From an uncultured Pelagibacteraceae bacterium (GTDB taxonomy: Bacteria; Pseudomonadota; Alphaproteobacteria; Pelagibacterales; Pelagibacteraceae), in contig CACDAL010000002.1 of assembly GCA_902550805.1 (NCBI GenBank), positions 1-64,000 of the forward strand: a stretch of DNA of 64,000 nucleotides, read 5' to 3'. Position numbers and translations under genes: made by a program. The stretch's first letter is position 1; each line of letters opens with the position of its first letter. Below are positions 9,523 through 21,076 of this stretch, in pieces. Below the pieces are notes generated by a model that was given only the letters and a program-made list of their open reading frames with translations, was not told where the DNA came from and did not search any database.

Positions 9523-10338
9523 ATGACTAAAAATTTAGATCAATTTGGACTTAAATCAATAGCTAATAGCTACGATCTATTTTTTATAGATATATGGGGC
9601 GTAATACATAATGGAATTAATTTACATTCTAATTCAATCGAAGTTTTAGAAAATCTCTCAAAATTAAATAAAAAATTTGTTCTTTTAACCAACGCTCCAA
9701 GACCAAACGATACTGTGGTTAAGTTTTTGAAAAAAATGGGTTTTAATAAATTTTATGAAAATGTTTTTACTTCTGGAGAGGCTGCTCTTAAATATTTAAT
9801 CAAAGATTTAAAAAAGGAAAAATTTTTTCATATAGGTCCGCAAAGAGATTTTGATTTATTTAGATCTTTTGAAAAAAGTAAAGTTTCAAATATAAAAAAT
9901 GCGGATTATTTATTATGCACAGGACTTTTTGACGAACATAGTGATAATTTAGATTATTATAAAAATTTATTTATAGACCATATTAATAAAAAAATGATCT
10001 GTACAAATCCAGACTTAATAGTTGATAGAGGAAACGAAAGAGAATACTGCGCAGGTTCACTAGCAAAAATTTTCGAAGAAATCAAAGGAGATGTAATTTA
10101 TTTTGGAAAACCATATCCTCCAGTTTATAATTTGTCCATAGATACGAAAAATAAAAAAATACTATGTATTGGAGATAACTTAAACACTGATATAAAAGGA
10201 GCAAATATTCAAAATTATGATTCTTTATTGATAACTAGCGGCATACACAAGCAGGAAATTTTGCAATATAAATTAATTAATTTGATAAAGAAATATAAAG
10301 TTAAAATTGATTATTTTCAAACAGATTTAAAATGGTAA
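9523..10338 (+). CDS. HAD-superfamily class IIA phosphatase (TIGR01459-like)
   Basis: The 271-residue protein has the HAD motif I variant FFIDIWGVIHNG (about 20-31), motif II LLTNAPR (about 53-59) and the C-terminal motif IV CIGDNLNTDIKGA (about 214-226). The arrangement matches the NagD/CECR5-like IIA group. The substrate is unknown, probably a small phosphorylated metabolite. It overlaps the ribF start by 7 bp and begins the + strand operon that runs to pgi. An AAGGAG lies about 20 bases before the ATG, farther than usual. Confidence 0.85.
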   Translation: MTKNLDQFGLKSIANSYDLFFIDIWGVIHNGINLHSNSIEVLENLSKLNKKFVLLTNAPRPNDTVVKFLKKMGFNKFYENVFTSGEAALKYLIKDLKKEKFFHIGPQRDFDLFRSFEKSKVSNIKNADYLLCTGLFDEHSDNLDYYKNLFIDHINKKMICTNPDLIVDRGNEREYCAGSLAKIFEEIKGDVIYFGKPYPPVYNLSIDTKNKKILCIGDNLNTDIKGANIQNYDSLLITSGIHKQEILQYKLINLIKKYKVKIDYFQTDLKW

Positions 10339-11260
10339 AAAAAATAAAAATTTATAAAGGTTTTAAAATTAGTAATGTTCATAAAAATTCTATTATTCTT
10401 ATAGGAAATTTTGATGGTTTGCATTCTGGACATCAAAAACTTTTTAAGGAAGCTCAAAAATATAAAACAAAATTTAAATTAAAAGTAGGAGTTGTAACTT
10501 TTGATCCTATACCCAAAATGTTTTTTAATAAAAAAATTAAAAATTACAGAATTTCAAATTTTGATCAAAAAATAGGTTGTTTTAAAAATTTTGGAGTTGA
10601 TTTTATAATAAATAAGAATTTTAACATTCAATTTTCAAAAATTACTTGCCATAATTTTATAAAAGAAATTTTATCAAAAAAATTAAAGGCAAAATATATT
10701 TTTGTGAGCAACAATTTTAAATTTGGATATAGACGAGAAGGAGATGTTAATTTGTTAAAATATTATCAATCGATCTGCAATTACAATTTAATAAATCCAA
10801 AGCCTTTAAAAAAAAATAATAAAATTATCTCATCTACTATTGTAAGGAAATTGTTAGAAAGTGGTTATTTAGATAAAGCAAATAAATTTTTAACTAGAAA
10901 ATGGACCGTAGAAGGAAAAGTAGAAAAAGGAAGAATGATGGGTAAAAAAATTGGATTTCCAACATGTAATATAGATATGGGAAATTATGTTATAGCAAAA
11001 CCAGGAGTATACGCAGTTAATGCAAAAATAATAAAAACAAAAAAAAATTATAAAGGAATTGCAAATTTAGGATTTAGACCAACTTTTAACCAAAAAAAAA
11101 TATTATTAGAGGTAAATTTATTTAATTTTTCTGGAAATATTTATAATAAAAATCTATCAGTAGAGTTCATAAAGTTTATTAGAGGAGAAAAAAAATTTAA
11201 AGGAATTGATGAGCTGAGAAGTCAAATAAAAAAAGATCTTTTGAAAGTAAAAAAAATTAA

Positions 11261-11264
<4 letters not shown>
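10332..11264 (+). CDS. ribF: Bifunctional riboflavin kinase / FAD synthetase
   Basis: This enzyme converts riboflavin to FMN and then FAD. The N-terminal nucleotidyltransferase domain carries GNFDGLHSGH (25-34) and ISSTIVRKLL (about 165-180). The C-terminal kinase domain carries GKKIGFPTCNID. The 310-residue length is normal. It sits directly before ileS and lspA, a conserved neighbourhood in proteobacteria. It overlaps its upstream neighbour by 7 bp and ileS by 4 bp (ATGA), which implies translational coupling. Confidence 0.97.
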
Positions 11265-13998
<2,734 letters not shown>

Positions 13999-13999
<1 letters not shown>

Positions 14000-14487
14000 T
14001 GAAGATTGAAAAAAACAAAAAAATAATTATTAGCATTCTATTATTACTTTTTGTGTTTATTTTAGATAGGGCAAGCAAAATAGTAATACTTAATATAGCG
14101 GAAGAAACAGGAAAAGTTGATATTTATATAAATTCTTTTTTAAATCTATTTTTAGTTTGGAACAAGGGAATAGGATTCGGATTATTGTCCTTTGATCAAA
14201 AATTTATTTATGATGGAGTTACGATTATTATATCTATAATTAATCTTATAATTATTTATCTAATAGTTATTGAAAAAGGTTTAAAACCTTATTTTTTATT
14301 AATTATTTTAGGTGGTTCCCTAGGCAACTTATTTGATCGATTATATTATAGCGCTGTGCCAGATTTTATTGATTTGAATTATAATGGATACCATTGGTTT
14401 ATCTTTAATGTAGGCGATATATTTATAACTGTTGGAATTATTTGTCTTATTTTAGTTGAAATAATAAATTATAAAAAGGTTAAATGA
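13999..14487 (+). CDS. lspA: Lipoprotein signal peptidase (signal peptidase II)
   Basis: This inner-membrane aspartyl protease removes signal peptides from prolipoproteins. The 162-residue protein has four membrane helices, the NKGIGFGLL segment, GGSLGNLFDR, and the paired aspartate regions VPDFIDL and FNVGDIF. The last is a small change from the usual FNxAD. It starts on the last base of the ileS stop. The next gene is a lipoprotein, a probable substrate. Confidence 0.95.
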
Positions 14488-14837
14488 ATAAAAATTTTAA
14501 AATAATAATCATATTTCTATTACCTATTTTTTTGTATTCTTGTCAGACAGCAAAAGATGCACTTCAAGGAAAAAAGAGATCAGAACAAAGTGATGAATTT
14601 TTGGTTGAAAAAAAAAATCCTTTAGCCCTTCCTCCAGACTATGAAAAATTACCTTCACCTAGTAGCGAAGAAGAAGATTCAAATAATCAAAATAAATCTT
14701 CGGATATAAAAGATCTTTTAGTTATAAATCAAGAAGGTAAATCTGAGAATTCAAATTCAGAAAAAAATTGCGACCCCAAGACTGCTGAATGCAAAAAGTC
14801 AGATATTGAAAGTTCTATACTTAAAAAGATTCAATAA
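14484..14837 (+). CDS. DUF3035-like small lipoprotein
   Basis: The 117-residue protein has a signal peptide with a lipobox ending FLYSC (Cys20), the NPLALPPDYEKLP core typical of alphaproteobacterial DUF3035 proteins (about 45-57), and a low-complexity Ser/Asn/Glu tail with a two-cysteine CDPKTAEC loop. It overlaps lspA by 4 bp (ATGA). DUF3035 genes commonly sit beside lspA, which supports the call. Its function is not known; an envelope or outer-membrane assembly role is a guess. Confidence 0.75.
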   Translation: MNKNFKIIIIFLLPIFLYSCQTAKDALQGKKRSEQSDEFLVEKKNPLALPPDYEKLPSPSSEEEDSNNQNKSSDIKDLLVINQEGKSENSNSEKNCDPKTAECKKSDIESSILKKIQ

Positions 14838-14841
14838 TTTG

Positions 14842-16014
14842 ATGTTTTCTAAAAATATAATTTTTAAAAATTTTAAAAGTAAAATTGATAAAAAACAAAA
14901 AATAGATTTAGAAAATATTTTAAAAAAAGAAAATCTAATAAAAAAATACCCTTTGTTGAAAAGCTTAACAAGTCAATACGAATACAGTTATAATAAAAAA
15001 AATATTAAAAACATTAAAAAATTTTCATCATTTAATTTAATTGGAATGGGTGGATCGACTTTGGGTGCCGAGGCAATATATGATTTTTTAAATCATAAGA
15101 TAAAAAAAAAATTTACTTTTTTTAATAATTTGCAAAATGAAAAAATTTCAAAATCAAAAAATAAAAAAGTCAATTTAGTTGTGTCAAAATCTGGAAATAC
15201 TATTGAAACTATTTCTAATTTTAATTTAATATTAAAAAAACAAAATAAAAATAAAAATGTAATTATTACTGAAAAAAAAAATAGTTATTTGTTCAAGCTT
15301 GCAAAAAAATTAAAAGCAGAAATTTTTGAACATAAAAATTATATCGGTGGAAGGTATTCTGTATTATCCGAAGTTGGAATGTTGCCTGCTGAATTAATGG
15401 GATTACATGAAAATAAGTTTAAAAGATATAATAATTTATTAAAAAATAATTTATTTGTTAATTTATTGATTGAAAATGTAGCTTTCATTTATAAAAGTGT
15501 AAAAAAAAATAAAAAAAATTCTATAATTTTAAATTATGACAAAAAATCTGAAAATTTATTTAAGTGGTACCAGCAATTGACCGCGGAAAGTTTGGGAAAA
15601 CAATACAAAGGTTTGTTTCCAACTATTTCAACTATGCCCAAGGATAATCATAGTATGTTGCAATTTTATTTAGACGGATCTAGAGATAATTTTTTTACTT
15701 TTTTTATTGTAAGAGATAAAAATCCCATAAAGTTAGATAAAAATAATTTATTTGATCAATTTTCAGTACTAAAAAATAAAAACTTATTTAAAGTTTTACA
15801 AGCGCAAAAAGATGCCACTGAAAATGTATTTAATAGAAAAAAAATACCCTACAGAACTTTTGAAGTTTTAAATAGAAACGAAGAAACATTGGGGGAATTG
15901 TTCTGCTTTTTTATATTAGAAACAATTTTATTAAGTAGATTATTAAAATTAAATCCATTTAATCAACCTTCTGTTGAGTTAATTAAAAAAGAAACAAGAA
16001 AAATACTTTTTTAA
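14842..16014 (+). CDS. pgi: Glucose-6-phosphate isomerase (short form)
   Basis: It interconverts glucose-6-phosphate and fructose-6-phosphate in the cytoplasm. I start it at ATG 14842 (MFSKNII), four bases after the lipoprotein stop, instead of the track TTG at 14806. Seen are MGGSTLGAEAIYDF, VVSKSGNTIET, GGRYSVLSEVGMLPAEL, and a C-terminal ELIKKETRK helix with the active-site lysine region. At about 390 residues it is much shorter than the 550-residue enterobacterial enzyme, but the core motifs are all present. The stop shares TTAA with convergent rsmD. Confidence 0.93.
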   Translation: MFSKNIIFKNFKSKIDKKQKIDLENILKKENLIKKYPLLKSLTSQYEYSYNKKNIKNIKKFSSFNLIGMGGSTLGAEAIYDFLNHKIKKKFTFFNNLQNEKISKSKNKKVNLVVSKSGNTIETISNFNLILKKQNKNKNVIITEKKNSYLFKLAKKLKAEIFEHKNYIGGRYSVLSEVGMLPAELMGLHENKFKRYNNLLKNNLFVNLLIENVAFIYKSVKKNKKNSIILNYDKKSENLFKWYQQLTAESLGKQYKGLFPTISTMPKDNHSMLQFYLDGSRDNFFTFFIVRDKNPIKLDKNNLFDQFSVLKNKNLFKVLQAQKDATENVFNRKKIPYRTFEVLNRNEETLGELFCFFILETILLSRLLKLNPFNQPSVELIKKETRKILF

Positions 16015-16574
16015 AATATTTTTCCAAATATAACTTTTGACAAACCATAATTTTTTTCTTTAAATATTTTAAAATTTTCTGAAGTTTTTTCTTTAATTTT
16101 TTTATTTCTATGTAAAATAAGTATTGTTTTATCATTTGCAATTTTTAATTTTTTTAACTTTATAATAATTTGATTTATATTTTTATCTATGAATGGAGGA
16201 TCTAAAAAAATTATATCGAAATTTTTATAAATAAAATTTATTTCATTAATGTTATAAACACTTTCATTAAATATTTTAGATTTACTCTCAAGATTTAATT
16301 TAAAAATATTTTTTTTTAAGATTTCAATAGACTTTGAATAATTTTCAAAAAAAAATACTTGTTTTGCACCTCTTGACAAGCATTCTATTCCGAAAGAGCC
16401 AGTGCCAGAAAATAAATCAAGAATTTTTCCATTTCTTAATTTTATATATTCATATTTCGAATGCTCTAAAATATTAAAAATAGATTCTCTAACTAAATCC
16501 TTAAGAGGTCTAGTTGATTTATCTAATGGATCTAATATTTTTCTACCTTTTAGATCTCCTGCTATGACTCTCAT
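16011..16574 (-). CDS. rsmD: 16S rRNA (guanine966-N2)-methyltransferase
   Basis: This SAM-dependent enzyme methylates G966 of 16S rRNA. The 187-residue protein has MRVIAGDLKGRKI at the N-terminus, the SAM loop LDLFSGTGSFGIE (about 50-62) and the catalytic DPPF motif (about 125-128). It follows purD with a 2-bp gap. Family length is normal. Confidence 0.93.
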   Translation of the reverse strand: MRVIAGDLKGRKILDPLDKSTRPLKDLVRESIFNILEHSKYEYIKLRNGKILDLFSGTGSFGIECLSRGAKQVFFFENYSKSIEILKKNIFKLNLESKSKIFNESVYNINEINFIYKNFDIIFLDPPFIDKNINQIIIKLKKLKIANDKTILILHRNKKIKEKTSENFKIFKEKNYGLSKVIFGKIF

Positions 16575-16576
16575 TA

Positions 16577-17839
16577 TTAATTTATTATTTTATATCCTAT
16601 ATCGCTCCTGAAAAATCCATTTTTCCAATTTAGTTTTTTTATACTTTCCATAGCCTGATTTCTAGAATTTTTAAATTCATCAGAAATAGATACAAAATTA
16701 AGAACACGCCCACCTATTGCGTAGATTTTATCATTTTCAATTTTTGTTCCTGCATGATAAATTATATTATTTCTATCTTGATTTAATTCACTTATATTAG
16801 GAATTTCTATATTTTTTTTATAATTTTCAGGATACCCTTTTGAGCAAAGCACAACACAAAGACTTTTTTTATTGTGCCATTCAATATTATTTTTATCTAA
16901 TTTTTTTTCACAGCAAGAAATAATTATATCTAATAAGTCTGATTTCAATAGAGGTAGTATGGTCTGGCATTCTGGGTCACCCATTCTTACGTTGTATTCT
17001 ATTAAATAAGGTTCGTTATTTTTGATCATAAGACCCGCATATAAAAAACCTTTATATTCATCATTAATTTCTCTGATTGCTTTTAAAGTTGGTTTTATTA
17101 TTTTATTAATTATTTTTATTTCTAATTCCTCATTTATTAAACCAGATGGAGAATAAGCTCCCATACCACCAGTATTTTTTCCAACATCGCCTTCCCCGAC
17201 TCTCTTGTGATCTTGAGCCGTATTGAAACTTTTAAAATTTTCTCCGTCAGATATTATGAAATAGCTCATTTCATCACCTTCTAAAAATTCTTCTATTAGA
17301 ACTTTATGATCTCGACCAAATTCACCATCAAATATTTTAATTATAGATTTTTTTGCACTTGCAAAATCATTACAAACAAAAACTCCTTTACCAGAAGCCA
17401 AAACGTCTGCTTTAATAACAATTGGCATTTTAGAATTATATAAAAATTCAATAGCTTCATTTTTTTTTTCAAAAATCCCAAATTTTGCTGTTGGTATTTT
17501 ATATTTTTCACAAATTTTTTTTGTGAAAATTTTCGATCCTTCTAATCTAGCTGATTTTTTTCTAGGTCCGAATATTTTAATATTTTTTTTTTCAAAGAAA
17601 TCAACTATGCCATCAACCAGAGGTTTTTCTGGCCCAACAACTAATAGATCTATATTATGGCCATCAACAAATTTATTTAACTCAATAAAATTATTAATAT
17701 CCAAATTTACATTTTCAGCTATATTGCTAGTTCCGGCATTTCCGGGAATACAGTATAGCTTATTTAATTTTGGAGATTTTGATATTTTTAAAGCTAAAGC
17801 GTGCTCTCTCCCTCCACTTCCTAAAATTGCAATTTTCAT
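16577..17839 (-). CDS. purD: Phosphoribosylamine-glycine ligase (GAR synthetase)
   Basis: This ATP-grasp enzyme makes GAR in purine synthesis. The 420-residue length, N-terminal GSGGREHALA loop, the GPEKPLVDG and GKGVFVC segments, GVGDVG/NTGGMGAYSP region, and EYNVRMGDPECQ metal site are all present. It is co-transcribed with rsmD. Its start is 23 bp from the divergent DUF2093 gene, so both promoters overlap the neighbouring coding sequence or share this short gap. Confidence 0.98.
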   Translation of the reverse strand: MKIAILGSGGREHALALKISKSPKLNKLYCIPGNAGTSNIAENVNLDINNFIELNKFVDGHNIDLLVVGPEKPLVDGIVDFFEKKNIKIFGPRKKSARLEGSKIFTKKICEKYKIPTAKFGIFEKKNEAIEFLYNSKMPIVIKADVLASGKGVFVCNDFASAKKSIIKIFDGEFGRDHKVLIEEFLEGDEMSYFIISDGENFKSFNTAQDHKRVGEGDVGKNTGGMGAYSPSGLINEELEIKIINKIIKPTLKAIREINDEYKGFLYAGLMIKNNEPYLIEYNVRMGDPECQTILPLLKSDLLDIIISCCEKKLDKNNIEWHNKKSLCVVLCSKGYPENYKKNIEIPNISELNQDRNNIIYHAGTKIENDKIYAIGGRVLNFVSISDEFKNSRNQAMESIKKLNWKNGFFRSDIGYKIIN

Positions 17840-17862
17840 ATATTTTAATATATATCCTATTA

Positions 17863-18060
17863 ATGAAAAACAAGTTAGCTAAATTAAAATTTTTACCAAA
17901 CAATTTTGAAATTATAGAAGAAGGAGATCATGTAATTTGTGCTGTTTCAGGAAAAAAAATTCTATTAGAGAATTTAAATTATTGGAATGTTGATGAACAA
18001 GAACCTTATTTTTCATATGCTGAAGCATCAATTAAAAAAGAAAAATTAATTAAAAAATAA
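17863..18060 (+). CDS. DUF2093 family protein
   Basis: The track frame starts at 17770, but the ATG at 17863 gives the normal 65-residue protein. It contains EEGDHVICAVSGKKI, LNYWNVDEQEPY and a following Ala residue pattern, the signature of the alphaproteobacterial DUF2093 family. The CAVSG...W combination hints at a small beta-fold. The role is unknown. It is a lone + strand gene between two - strand operons, ending 2 bp before the convergent lpxL-like stop. Confidence 0.82.
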   Translation: MKNKLAKLKFLPNNFEIIEEGDHVICAVSGKKILLENLNYWNVDEQEPYFSYAEASIKKEKLIKK

Positions 18061-18062
18061 TA

Positions 18063-18920
18063 TTATTTTTTCCATCTATCATGAGTCCAAATCCATTGTT
18101 CAGGATTTTTTGTTATCATTTTTTCTAGAACAGTATTTAAAAATGATGTAATTTCTTCAATAGATTTTTCTTTATTTACCGCAATAGGTTTTGAAACATG
18201 CATTTTAAAATAAATATTATTATATCTTTCAATATAAATTGGAATGAGTTCACATTCATACTTTGTAATCAATTGAGCTGGAATAGTTGTGGTAGTAGCC
18301 AAACTTCCAAAAAAATTTATTTTAGCGCCTTCCCTGACTCTTTGATCAATCATCAGCGCTATTGAAGAACCATTTTTTATATTTTCAATTATTTCTCTTG
18401 TTCCAGATCTGCCTTTTTTAATTTGTTTTTTGCAAATGTATTTAGTTCTTATTTTTTCCATTGTCTTATTTAAAAAAATATTATTCAGTGGTCTGTATAT
18501 AGCTGCCAAATCAATGCCAGACTTTTCGATTTGCATAGCCATCAATTCAAAATTATTAAAATGACCTGAAATAAAAACAGCTCTTTTATTTTCTTTTTTG
18601 ATTTTTTCTAAGTACTCGATTCCTTCTATTTTAATATAATCGTTCAGTTTGTTATTACGAAAATCTTTTAAATGAGGGTATTCAGCAAATATTCTTCCAT
18701 AATTTCCAAATACATTTTCTGCAATTTTTACATTACCATTTGTAAAAAAATTAGCCTTTTCAAGGTTTTCAATAATTTTGGATTTTGATCTAAAAACTGG
18801 ACCTAAAATTTTTCCTATTATAAATCCTAAATTGGATGAATTTCTATATCCTATTAGTTTAAAAAGAATGAATAAAAAACAAATTATTATGTATTCTATA
18901 AAATAAATTAATTTTTTCAT
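18063..18920 (-). CDS. Lipid A biosynthesis acyltransferase (LpxL/HtrB-like)
   Basis: It adds a secondary acyl chain to Kdo2-lipid IVA at the inner membrane. The 285-residue protein has an N-terminal membrane helix and the acyltransferase HX4E motif in GHFNNFE (about 118-124). MIDQRVREG follows, and the C-terminus has EQWIWTHDRWKK, typical of LpxL. It is the last gene of the msbA-waaA-lpxK-lpxL run and overlaps lpxK by 4 bp. The acyl chain specificity cannot be told from sequence. Confidence 0.9.
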   Translation of the reverse strand: MKKLIYFIEYIIICFLFILFKLIGYRNSSNLGFIIGKILGPVFRSKSKIIENLEKANFFTNGNVKIAENVFGNYGRIFAEYPHLKDFRNNKLNDYIKIEGIEYLEKIKKENKRAVFISGHFNNFELMAMQIEKSGIDLAAIYRPLNNIFLNKTMEKIRTKYICKKQIKKGRSGTREIIENIKNGSSIALMIDQRVREGAKINFFGSLATTTTIPAQLITKYECELIPIYIERYNNIYFKMHVSKPIAVNKEKSIEEITSFLNTVLEKMITKNPEQWIWTHDRWKK

Positions 18921-19840
18921 ATTTTTTCTTGTAAAAAGTTAGAAAATTTTTTTCTATCCTTTATTTTTAATTCAATTTTTAAAAATTTAATATTTTTTTT
19001 ATTTTTTTTAGATAATCTTAAATAATCTTTCTCAGTTGTGATAATATTTAAATCTTTTACTTTTGCTATTTTTTTAATTTTATCTATTTCATATTTAGAA
19101 AATTTGTGATGATCAGGAAATATAATTTTTTTTTTTATTTTAAATCTATATTTTTTTAATGTTCTTTCAAATTCGTTTGGATTACCTATTCCAGAAAAAA
19201 TAATGAAATTATTATTTCTGTTGAATTGTTTTAAATTTGTGGGCACATATTTTCCTTCGAAGATTTTTAAATTTTTATTATTTTTTAAAAGCAAAGATTT
19301 AAGTATTTTATTTTTTTTTTCTCCATTCAAAAAAATTGCATCATATTTTTTGACATTTGAAATATTTTCTCTTAAAGGTCCAGCTGGTAACAAAAAACCA
19401 TTTCCAATTCCACTAGTAGAATTAAAACAAGCTATAGATAAATCATATTTTATTGTTTTTTCTTGCAACCCATCATCAATTATACATATTTCATATTTCT
19501 GATTTTTTGCAATTTTTAAAGCAATACCTCTATCATTATTACATATCAATTTGCCGTTAGATTCTAAAAGAATTTTTTCATCAATCTGATTTTTGTATTT
19601 TTTTTTTATAAATACAGTTTTGTATTTTTTAGTTAAAATCTTATTTACCTCTATTGATAGAGGAGTTTTTCCAGTACCGCCTAGATAAATATTTCCTATG
19701 CAAATTGTTTTTAAATTATACTTTTTTTTATTTGATAAGTTTTTAATTAAATTTATTGTAAATGTGATAAAAGTTAATGGATATAATATAATTGATAAAA
19801 AATTTTTTTTACTCCAAAATATTGGTTTATAAATTTTCAT
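18917..19840 (-). CDS. lpxK: Tetraacyldisaccharide 4'-kinase
   Basis: It phosphorylates the 4' position of the lipid A precursor. The 307-residue protein has an N-terminal membrane helix, the P-loop GNIYLGGTGKTP (about 47-58), the IIDDGLQ catalytic segment and the GNPNEFERTL / FPDHHKFS regions. It is set between waaA (end to end) and lpxL. Lys content is extreme, as in the neighbouring LPS genes, reflecting AT pressure. Confidence 0.93.
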   Translation of the reverse strand: MKIYKPIFWSKKNFLSIILYPLTFITFTINLIKNLSNKKKYNLKTICIGNIYLGGTGKTPLSIEVNKILTKKYKTVFIKKKYKNQIDEKILLESNGKLICNNDRGIALKIAKNQKYEICIIDDGLQEKTIKYDLSIACFNSTSGIGNGFLLPAGPLRENISNVKKYDAIFLNGEKKNKILKSLLLKNNKNLKIFEGKYVPTNLKQFNRNNNFIIFSGIGNPNEFERTLKKYRFKIKKKIIFPDHHKFSKYEIDKIKKIAKVKDLNIITTEKDYLRLSKKNKKNIKFLKIELKIKDRKKFSNFLQEKI

Positions 19841-21076
19841 TTAAATAAATTTTTTAATCTCTAATAAATTATTATTAAGTATTCTTTTTCCGACTGAAAA
19901 TAATTTATTTCGAATTAAGTTTGGTTGTTTATAATTTATTTTTTTTAATACTATATTTTTCATCATAGATTCATTATTAATTTTTGAAGAAATTTTAAAT
20001 TTTTCTAACATTCTGTAAACTTCTTTAAAATTATCTATATTAGGACCATGCAAAATATAATTGCCTAATCTGGCAGGTTCTAGAGGATTTTGCCCACCAT
20101 GAGATATGAGAGAGCCACCTAAAAAGCTTACATAAGACAATTCGTAAAACTTTGAAGCTTCTCCATAAGTATCAACAAGGTAAATATCTGTATTATTGTT
20201 AATTTTTTTAAAAGATGAGTGTGTTACTATATTTAATCCGATCTTATTTAAATTATTAATTATTTTATCCGATTTGTTTATATGTCTTGGTATAACAATT
20301 GTTAATATATTTTTATTTTTTAATTTAATTTTTTTATGAACGTTGCCAATAGCCAGTTCTTCTCCTGGATGTATACTTCCAGCACACCAAACTTTTTTAT
20401 TTAAAAATTTTTTTTTAAATTTTAAATTAATTTTTTTTAAGTTTTTTTCACCAAAATATTTTAGATTTCCAGGTGTCTTTATTTTTTTTACACCAAGTTT
20501 TTTTAGGTAATTAAGAGTTTCTAAATTTTGAGGTAAAGCCAAATTAATTTTATTAAAAATATTTTTTGAAAATTTTGGAAAATTTTTCCATCTAAGGTAA
20601 CTTTTTTTTGTTATTCTGGCATTCAAAAGAATAATAGGAATTTTATTATAATGTAAATTTTTTATCATATTGGGCCATATTTCAGATTCAACAAATATTG
20701 CCAATTTAGGGTTCCAATAATTAATAAATTTATTAGAAAAATAATTAATATCTAATGGAAAATAATAGTGGATTGTTTTTTTAAATTTATATTTTGATAG
20801 AATTAAAGTGGAACTTATTGTCGAAGAGGTGATTAAAATATTTTTTATTTTTTTATCTTGTTCAAGTTTTTTTACAACTGGAATTATGCTCAGTATCTCT
20901 CCTACGCTTGCACCATGCAGCCAAACAGGTTTTGAGATTCGATTTTTATTAGAATAAATGCCAAATTTTTCTTTGAATCTTTTTGGGTCTTCTTTTCCTT
21001 TTATAATTCTAAAAAGAATTATAAAAGGAGAAAAAATTATTATTATTAGACCTAATAATTCATACAAAATATACAT
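19841..21076 (-). CDS. waaA: 3-deoxy-D-manno-octulosonic acid (Kdo) transferase
   Basis: This GT-B glycosyltransferase attaches Kdo to lipid IVA at the inner membrane. The 411-residue protein has an N-terminal helix, WLHGASVGEI (about 48-57), the FVESEIWPNM segment and the C-terminal HGGQNPLEPA motif that binds CMP-Kdo. It overlaps msbA by one base. Its presence with lpxK and an lpxL-like gene shows the cell makes a Kdo-lipid A. Confidence 0.95.
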   Translation of the reverse strand: MYILYELLGLIIIIFSPFIILFRIIKGKEDPKRFKEKFGIYSNKNRISKPVWLHGASVGEILSIIPVVKKLEQDKKIKNILITSSTISSTLILSKYKFKKTIHYYFPLDINYFSNKFINYWNPKLAIFVESEIWPNMIKNLHYNKIPIILLNARITKKSYLRWKNFPKFSKNIFNKINLALPQNLETLNYLKKLGVKKIKTPGNLKYFGEKNLKKINLKFKKKFLNKKVWCAGSIHPGEELAIGNVHKKIKLKNKNILTIVIPRHINKSDKIINNLNKIGLNIVTHSSFKKINNNTDIYLVDTYGEASKFYELSYVSFLGGSLISHGGQNPLEPARLGNYILHGPNIDNFKEVYRMLEKFKISSKINNESMMKNIVLKKINYKQPNLIRNKLFSVGKRILNNNLLEIKKFI